Positions 60,068-64,000 of a stretch of DNA of 64,000 bases are shown here, piece by piece. A program made the position numbers and the translations under genes. Under the pieces are notes generated by a model. That model made no database searches. It was given only the letters and a program-made list of their open reading frames with translations, and was not told where the DNA came from. Position 1 is the stretch's first letter. Every line of letters starts with the position of its first letter. Source of the DNA: CBDIDH01 sp965277595 (GTDB lineage Bacteria > Planctomycetota > Planctomycetia > Isosphaerales > Isosphaeraceae); contig CBDIDH010000002.1 in the NCBI GenBank assembly GCA_965277595.1, positions 3,100,001 through 3,164,000 on the forward strand, given 5' to 3'.

Positions 60068-60259
60068 TCAGTCGGTTTCCCAAGCCATCCGATCCCAATT
60101 CCACTTGCCGCCGTCGAGCCGGCCAAAGATGATTGCGTAAGCCGTCAACTCCGCCTCCGGCAAGCTGAACGCCACGTCGAAGGGGATGCCGTTCTTAATC
60201 AGATAAAGGATATTATTCAGCTCGGGATTATCGGCGAGCGTTCTAATCTGCGCGTTCAT
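60068..60259 (-). CDS. Tail assembly chaperone C-part candidate (63 aa)
   Basis: ATG 60259 (MNAQIRTLADNPELNNILYL, then PEAELTAYAIIFGRLDGGKW). It lies between the larger chaperone gene and the tape-measure side, in the +1 (equivalently -2) frame relative to its neighbour, with 17 bases overlap and open frame for about 40 bases more. This is where contractile-tail phages make a frameshifted chaperone. Confidence 0.6.
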   Translation of the reverse strand: MNAQIRTLADNPELNNILYLIKNGIPFDVAFSLPEAELTAYAIIFGRLDGGKWNWDRMAWETD

Positions 60260-60584
60260 TCTGATCCACGAAATGCTTGCCGATGGCCTCGATGCCGTCA
60301 TCGTCCAGCCGTTGAATCAATCCTTCGAGCTGAAGTTTATTAAACGGGCGGCTGATCGGGTCGCCATCAATGGAACTGACGCAAAACGCCAAGCTGGCAT
60401 AGCCGAGGTACGCTTCGTTCCTCGAGTTCTCCGGGCCACATACCTCGAACAGCTTCATGCGGTCGAGCGGCCCCATCTTCTTGATGCCAATCTCACGACT
60501 GCGTGAATCTTTCACAATAGTTACTTGGTTCGCCGCGCGAATAATTGTCTCGCTCGGCGTCTCGTGCACCGTGACTTTTGCCAT
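60243..60584 (-). CDS. Tail assembly chaperone candidate (113 aa)
   Basis: Small protein (MAKVTVHETPSETIIRAANQ, GIKKMGPLDRMKLFEVCGPE, LQRLDDDGIEAIGKHFVDQ style C-terminus) located between tube and tape-measure genes. Size and position match G/gp41-type chaperones that bind the tape measure during assembly. Assignment rests on position. Confidence 0.62.
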   Translation of the reverse strand: MAKVTVHETPSETIIRAANQVTIVKDSRSREIGIKKMGPLDRMKLFEVCGPENSRNEAYLGYASLAFCVSSIDGDPISRPFNKLQLEGLIQRLDDDGIEAIGKHFVDQNERAD

Positions 60585-60585
60585 A

Positions 60586-61017
60586 CTATGCTACCCTTAT
60601 CCTGCGCGAGGCCATCCCGGTCAGCGAGATGGCGATGAAGCCATCGCTCTTCCAGTTGCCCGCGTCGTCGTATTTCAGCACGACGCCGGTGTACTGATAC
60701 TGGCTGACCGAGCCGTCCACTTCCTGGATCGTCTCCAGGATGGTGCCGGGCACGATGTTCGCGCCCGCGTAGTAGCTGGCCTCGAGCTGGGCGAAGTAGC
60801 GGTCGATGGTCGGGTCGCGGCGTTCCAGCTTGATCGAGATCGACCAGCCGTCGGGCACGTAGGCGTAACTGGTCGTGCCATCGAGATCCTTGTGCTTCAA
60901 CTCGGTTGTCATCGGTTTGATCTCGTAGTCGGTCTTGCCGTTGATGGCCAGCGTCCCCGTCGAAGTCACGACGGTGAAGCTGATGTCCTTGCCGAGCGAC
61001 TGGGAATTTATAGGCAT
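60586..61017 (-). CDS. Tail tube protein (143 aa)
   Basis: Follows the sheath gene by 10 bases, as the tube gene does in all contractile tails. The beta-rich sequence GKDISFTVVTSTGTLAINGK, DGWSISIKLERRDPTIDRYF, and QYTGVVLKYDDAGNWKSDGF fits the Mu gpM / DUF-type tube fold. It polymerises into the inner tube. Confidence 0.78.
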   Translation of the reverse strand: MPINSQSLGKDISFTVVTSTGTLAINGKTDYEIKPMTTELKHKDLDGTTSYAYVPDGWSISIKLERRDPTIDRYFAQLEASYYAGANIVPGTILETIQEVDGSVSQYQYTGVVLKYDDAGNWKSDGFIAISLTGMASRRIRVA

Positions 61018-61027
61018 GGGCTATTCC

Positions 61028-62548
61028 TTAACTTGTCGGGGTGGAGGATTGGAGGATGGTCACCGTCTGGCCGCCCTGCAAATTGACGAGAAAAACTGAA
61101 ATTACAGATAGATAGACAACCTGGATGTCGGCCTGCATATAACCCAACGAGACCCGGTTCTGCGGGTTATTCGAGCTGTCCAACACCACAAGATACGGCG
61201 TGCTGCCGTCGGAGGTGCCGATCATCCCCTGCTGGAACAAGTTCTGAAGGAAGTTGTTGAGCGTGGCGCGGGCGCGTTTCTGCACGTCCGGCGTCTGCAA
61301 CTGCCCGATGTAGACGCCCATCCCCGCGTTGAGCGTCGAGGCGATGTAATTGGTCATCCGCGTGTAGTTGTCGCCGTTGATCGCGACATTGCTCGACGTG
61401 TTGCGTCCGAATCGCGCGCCGTAATAGCTCCCGCCGGGGCAAGGATTGCAGATCAGGTCGGCCCGCGCCGCTGTGATGGCCTGGAGTTCGGCCAGGCTAT
61501 ACTGCTGGTTGAGCAGGCTCTTCTGCGTGCCGATGATGCCCTGTATCGGCTTGTTGAGGCTGCTGTTCTGCGGCGAGAGCCCGGCCAGCTTGCCCGCCTC
61601 GAAGCCCTGCGGCGAGATCAGCCGGGTCAGGCCGTTGACGTTGTCGTAGATCTGGTCCCAGTCGCCGAACATGATCTTCATGGCGTAGCTGTCGATCCCG
61701 GCCGTCGCGATCTCGCTCGTGATGCCGGAGATCGTGTCGCCCGCCGCGCTGGTGCCTACCATGTAGACACCTTCCGAGAGGGCGAAGGCCGCCTGGTAGG
61801 TCCACTGCGTGGTGTCGTCGGCGTCGGCGAGCATGCCGACCGAGCAGCCCGTGCCGCGCAGCGCGTACATGCCTTTGCGGGGGATGGTGTCCTGGCCCAC
61901 GAGGATGGCCGAGGTGATGGTGGTCGCGCCGTCGGCGCCGCCCGTGAATGTCGCAGTCGCTGCGGATGCCGCCACGGCGCCGACGTTGTCGAAGGTCTCG
62001 GGGAGCTGGCCGGGCAGCGCGATCGAAATCTTGGTGGTACCGGCCGCCGACCCCGGGCCGGTGGCGGCCGCGAGGCTGTTGCCGAGCGAGCCGGTGTATT
62101 TCGCGGTCAGGGTGAGCGTCGTCGAGCTGGCCGAGGCGATCACGAACTGGGAAGGCCCGCGCGTGCTGCTCTGGCCGGAATTGATCGCCGCCGCCAGGGC
62201 GATCGCCAATGCGGAGGCCGAGCAGGTAATCGTGGTCGAGGCCGCCACGTCGGTGCCGTCGGTCACGCGCACGAGTCGATAATTGGACGCCCCCTGGAGG
62301 CTGGCGGCGAAGACCGCCGTGCCGAGGTCGAACTTGCGGGCCTGCATCGGGCCGAACTGCCGGGAGGTGTCGCTCGGGCCGCTGGCGATGGTCGGGCTGT
62401 TGACGGGACCCCAGGGCGCGGTGCCGACGATGCCCAGGATATTGGTCGGCACGCCGTTCAGGAGCACCTGCGGCGCGATGAGTTGGATGTCGAGGTCCGG
62501 GACCGTTTGTGCCGTGGTGTTGATCGACCCCTGCTGGTAGATGGTCAT
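61028..62548 (-). CDS. Contractile tail sheath protein (506 aa)
   Basis: Sheath subunit of a myovirus-type tail. N-terminus PDLDIQLIAPQVLLNGVPTN with ILGIVGTAPWGPVNSP is the classic start; DADDTTQWTYQAAFALSEGV and GFEAGKLAGLSPQNSSLNKP, and the C-terminal block RARATLNNFLQNLFQQGMIG are conserved. A variable inserted domain of about 80 residues (STTLTLTAKYTGSLGNSLAA) is present, as in Mu L. It shows that the tail is contractile. Confidence 0.9.
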   Translation of the reverse strand: MTIYQQGSINTTAQTVPDLDIQLIAPQVLLNGVPTNILGIVGTAPWGPVNSPTIASGPSDTSRQFGPMQARKFDLGTAVFAASLQGASNYRLVRVTDGTDVAASTTITCSASALAIALAAAINSGQSSTRGPSQFVIASASSTTLTLTAKYTGSLGNSLAAATGPGSAAGTTKISIALPGQLPETFDNVGAVAASAATATFTGGADGATTITSAILVGQDTIPRKGMYALRGTGCSVGMLADADDTTQWTYQAAFALSEGVYMVGTSAAGDTISGITSEIATAGIDSYAMKIMFGDWDQIYDNVNGLTRLISPQGFEAGKLAGLSPQNSSLNKPIQGIIGTQKSLLNQQYSLAELQAITAARADLICNPCPGGSYYGARFGRNTSSNVAINGDNYTRMTNYIASTLNAGMGVYIGQLQTPDVQKRARATLNNFLQNLFQQGMIGTSDGSTPYLVVLDSSNNPQNRVSLGYMQADIQVVYLSVISVFLVNLQGGQTVTILQSSTPTS

Positions 62549-62551
62549 GGG

Positions 62552-62731
62552 CTACGCCTCCCGCGTGTCGTCGGGGTTTTCGGCCTCGCCCGCGAGCTCG
62601 ATCTCGTGATCGGCCCGCACGACGTGGTACGCGTGCTCGCCCCCCGAAATCTTCTCGATTTCGGCGGGATCGGCGATCCGGTGGCCCTTCTCATGGCCCC
62701 CGAACGGGTTGGTGACGACAAGGACTTTCAT
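62552..62731 (-). CDS. Small protein upstream of sheath gene (59 aa)
   Basis: ATG 62731 reads MKVLVVTNPFGGHEKGHRIA, then EIEKISGGEHAYHVVRADHE. Short proteins with the same NPFGGHxxGxxI pattern sit directly before sheath genes in Mu-like clusters (gp37/gp38-type). It stops 3 bases before the sheath ATG. Confidence 0.65.
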   Translation of the reverse strand: MKVLVVTNPFGGHEKGHRIADPAEIEKISGGEHAYHVVRADHEIELAGEAENPDDTREA

Positions 62732-62746
62732 ATTCGCTCCATGGGT

Positions 62747-64000
62747 TTAATAATATCCGTTCAAATTGTAGATCAGCACGTCCCCCGCCGTCAGCGTGCC
62801 GGTGCAGGCCAACGTGGTGCCGGTCGCCACGGCCTTGAGCGTCGTGCCCTGCGTGTTGTCGACGCAGGTATAGGTCGGGTTGGCGTAGCTGGCGCTATTG
62901 GCCAGCGTGAGGGTGCATTTGCCGCCGTTGGTCCCCGTGCCGACGGTGATTTTCCCGGTACTGTTGTTTCCGGCGATGGCCGGCGCGGTGCCGCAATCGC
63001 CGCTCCCCGAGGCCACGGCGGGCGTGGCGCCGGTGGATTCGACCTTGCCCAGCGAACTGCGGCCGCTGGGCGTCTGGGTATAGTATGTGGTGGTCGAGCC
63101 GTTGGTTTCGGCGAGTTGCACGTAGTCGCTGGAGGCGAACGGATAGGCGCCCACGTAATTCGTGCCGCCATACATCGAGAAATGGATGATGTTCTGGCCG
63201 CCGTCGCCATAGCCCGCCGTGTTCGGGTCGAGGAAGGTGGCGCAGCTGAATCCCGTCCCATCAATGGTGTTGTTGCTGCCCACCACGTCGATGCAGATGT
63301 CGCCGGTCTGATTCAGGTTTTGCACCTGCGTGTTGATGAGGTTGTTGAACGGGCCGGCGACCTTGATGCCGATGGTATTGACGCCCGGCGCGATGCCGCT
63401 GGTCGTGACGTTGGCGTAACTGCCCTGCTGGCCGAGGATATTCAAGCCGATGACGTTGGCGATCCCGGAAGAAAATTCGATGTCCGCGCCCCCCAGGCTG
63501 AACCGATAAGCCCCGGAATCGACGGTGACGCAGTTCACCCCGCCGTAGCCGCAGGCCGTGGTGTTGATGTGCTGGATGGAGACGCTCGGCGACGCGACTT
63601 CCAGGTCGGCGTAGTCGGCGTACGCCATGGAAATATTGGCGGGGGCGCCGAAATACATGCTGGTGTGGTCGGCTTCCGCGTAACCGTGGATCTGGTCGGC
63701 CGAGTCGATGGTGCCCGCATAGTAGCCGGAGGAGATTTCGTTGCGGAAGCCGGTGGACTTGCTTTCGGCGTCGATGAACACGCCGATGCTCAAATCCTTC
63801 GGGCCGTGGTCGAGCCAGCCGTAGTTGCCGCAGGTGTGGGTTTTCAGGATGTCGACGTGGCCTTCCTCGAAGCTGAGGCGGTCCGACAGGCTCCATGCCG
63901 GGGCGTCGGACATCTCGGTGAAGACGCAGTTGTCATGGGCGTTTTCCATCTCGACCACGCCCTTGATGAAGAGAGAATTGCCGTAGGTGGCGTAGCACCG
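62747..64000 (-). CDS. Phage tailspike-like beta-helix protein, 5' end off window
   Basis: Open to the window edge (first codon CGG at 64000), so the N-terminus is outside. The visible 417 residues show parallel beta-helix character: repeated short strands (ADIEFSSGIANVIGLNILGQ, INTQVQNLNQTGDICIDVVG) as in pectate-lyase-like tailspikes. The C-terminus (STGKITVGTGTNGGKCTLTL, LKAVATGTTLACTGTLTAGD) is a beta knob common in phage particles. It may be a second adhesin placed upstream of the sheath gene. Confidence 0.65.
   Translation of the reverse strand, partial: RCYATYGNSLFIKGVVEMENAHDNCVFTEMSDAPAWSLSDRLSFEEGHVDILKTHTCGNYGWLDHGPKDLSIGVFIDAESKSTGFRNEISSGYYAGTIDSADQIHGYAEADHTSMYFGAPANISMAYADYADLEVASPSVSIQHINTTACGYGGVNCVTVDSGAYRFSLGGADIEFSSGIANVIGLNILGQQGSYANVTTSGIAPGVNTIGIKVAGPFNNLINTQVQNLNQTGDICIDVVGSNNTIDGTGFSCATFLDPNTAGYGDGGQNIIHFSMYGGTNYVGAYPFASSDYVQLAETNGSTTTYYTQTPSGRSSLGKVESTGATPAVASGSGDCGTAPAIAGNNSTGKITVGTGTNGGKCTLTLANSASYANPTYTCVDNTQGTTLKAVATGTTLACTGTLTAGDVLIYNLNGYY

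Overview
The window is high-GC DNA from a planctomycete, most likely an Isosphaeraceae-type lineage. The evidence is the ISAzo13-type ('Rhodopirellula transposase') insertion sequence, two secreted proteins carrying the planctomycete N-terminal sorting motif (RR-rich leader ending in LE[P/G]R), a 2,000-residue RHS protein, and long intergenic arrays of a short repeat. No taxonomic search was possible, so this is an inference.

Layout. 1-15.7 kb is chromosomal core: carbohydrate and envelope genes (2-hydroxyacid dehydrogenase, HpcH/HpaI aldolase, uronate-isomerase-like protein, CoaB-like protein, a sugar kinase/pyrophosphorylase fusion coupled to a GalU-like nucleotidyltransferase, a PfkB kinase, a secreted GH32 fructan hydrolase, a cardiolipin synthase). 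Its intergenic gaps carry palindromes built from 7-bp units (TGACCRA); these stop at about 17 kb.

15.8-25 kb is a mobile-element scrapyard: an IS5-family element with a slippery A6G site, an ISAzo13 element sitting in a decayed tyrosine integrase, the 3' half of a tRNA-Pro (attachment-site scar), a complete three-gene ABC-3C conflict system (19.7-22.6 kb), and an IS1380 element with a clean CTAG target duplication.

25-35.6 kb holds a TPR lipoprotein-like or secreted protein, a 152-bp MITE candidate, a giant RHS/YD-repeat protein whose N-terminal secretion leader is cut off by one in-frame TAG, and a two-module glycosyltransferase.

35.6-64 kb is phage-derived or ICE-like: a DarB-type methylase-helicase, a thermonuclease whose signal peptide has been split by a 166-bp MITE, a tyrosine integrase flanked by inverted copies of a 16-bp palindromic site, a Vgb-type beta-propeller cargo gene, a lysis cassette (GH24 endolysin, holin-like proteins, overlapping spanin-like pair), and a full Mu/P2-type contractile tail module (fibres, baseplate I/J/W/V, D, X, tape measure, chaperones, tube, sheath) running off the right edge. 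Capsid and packaging genes are not in the window, so prophage and tailocin-like particle cannot be told apart here.

How the parts work together: the left genes suggest uptake and activation of plant or microbial sugars (fructan hydrolysis outside, uronate isomerisation, sugar phosphorylation, NDP-sugar synthesis); the middle is a defence island between integration scars; the right is one long, translationally coupled minus-strand tail and lysis operon.
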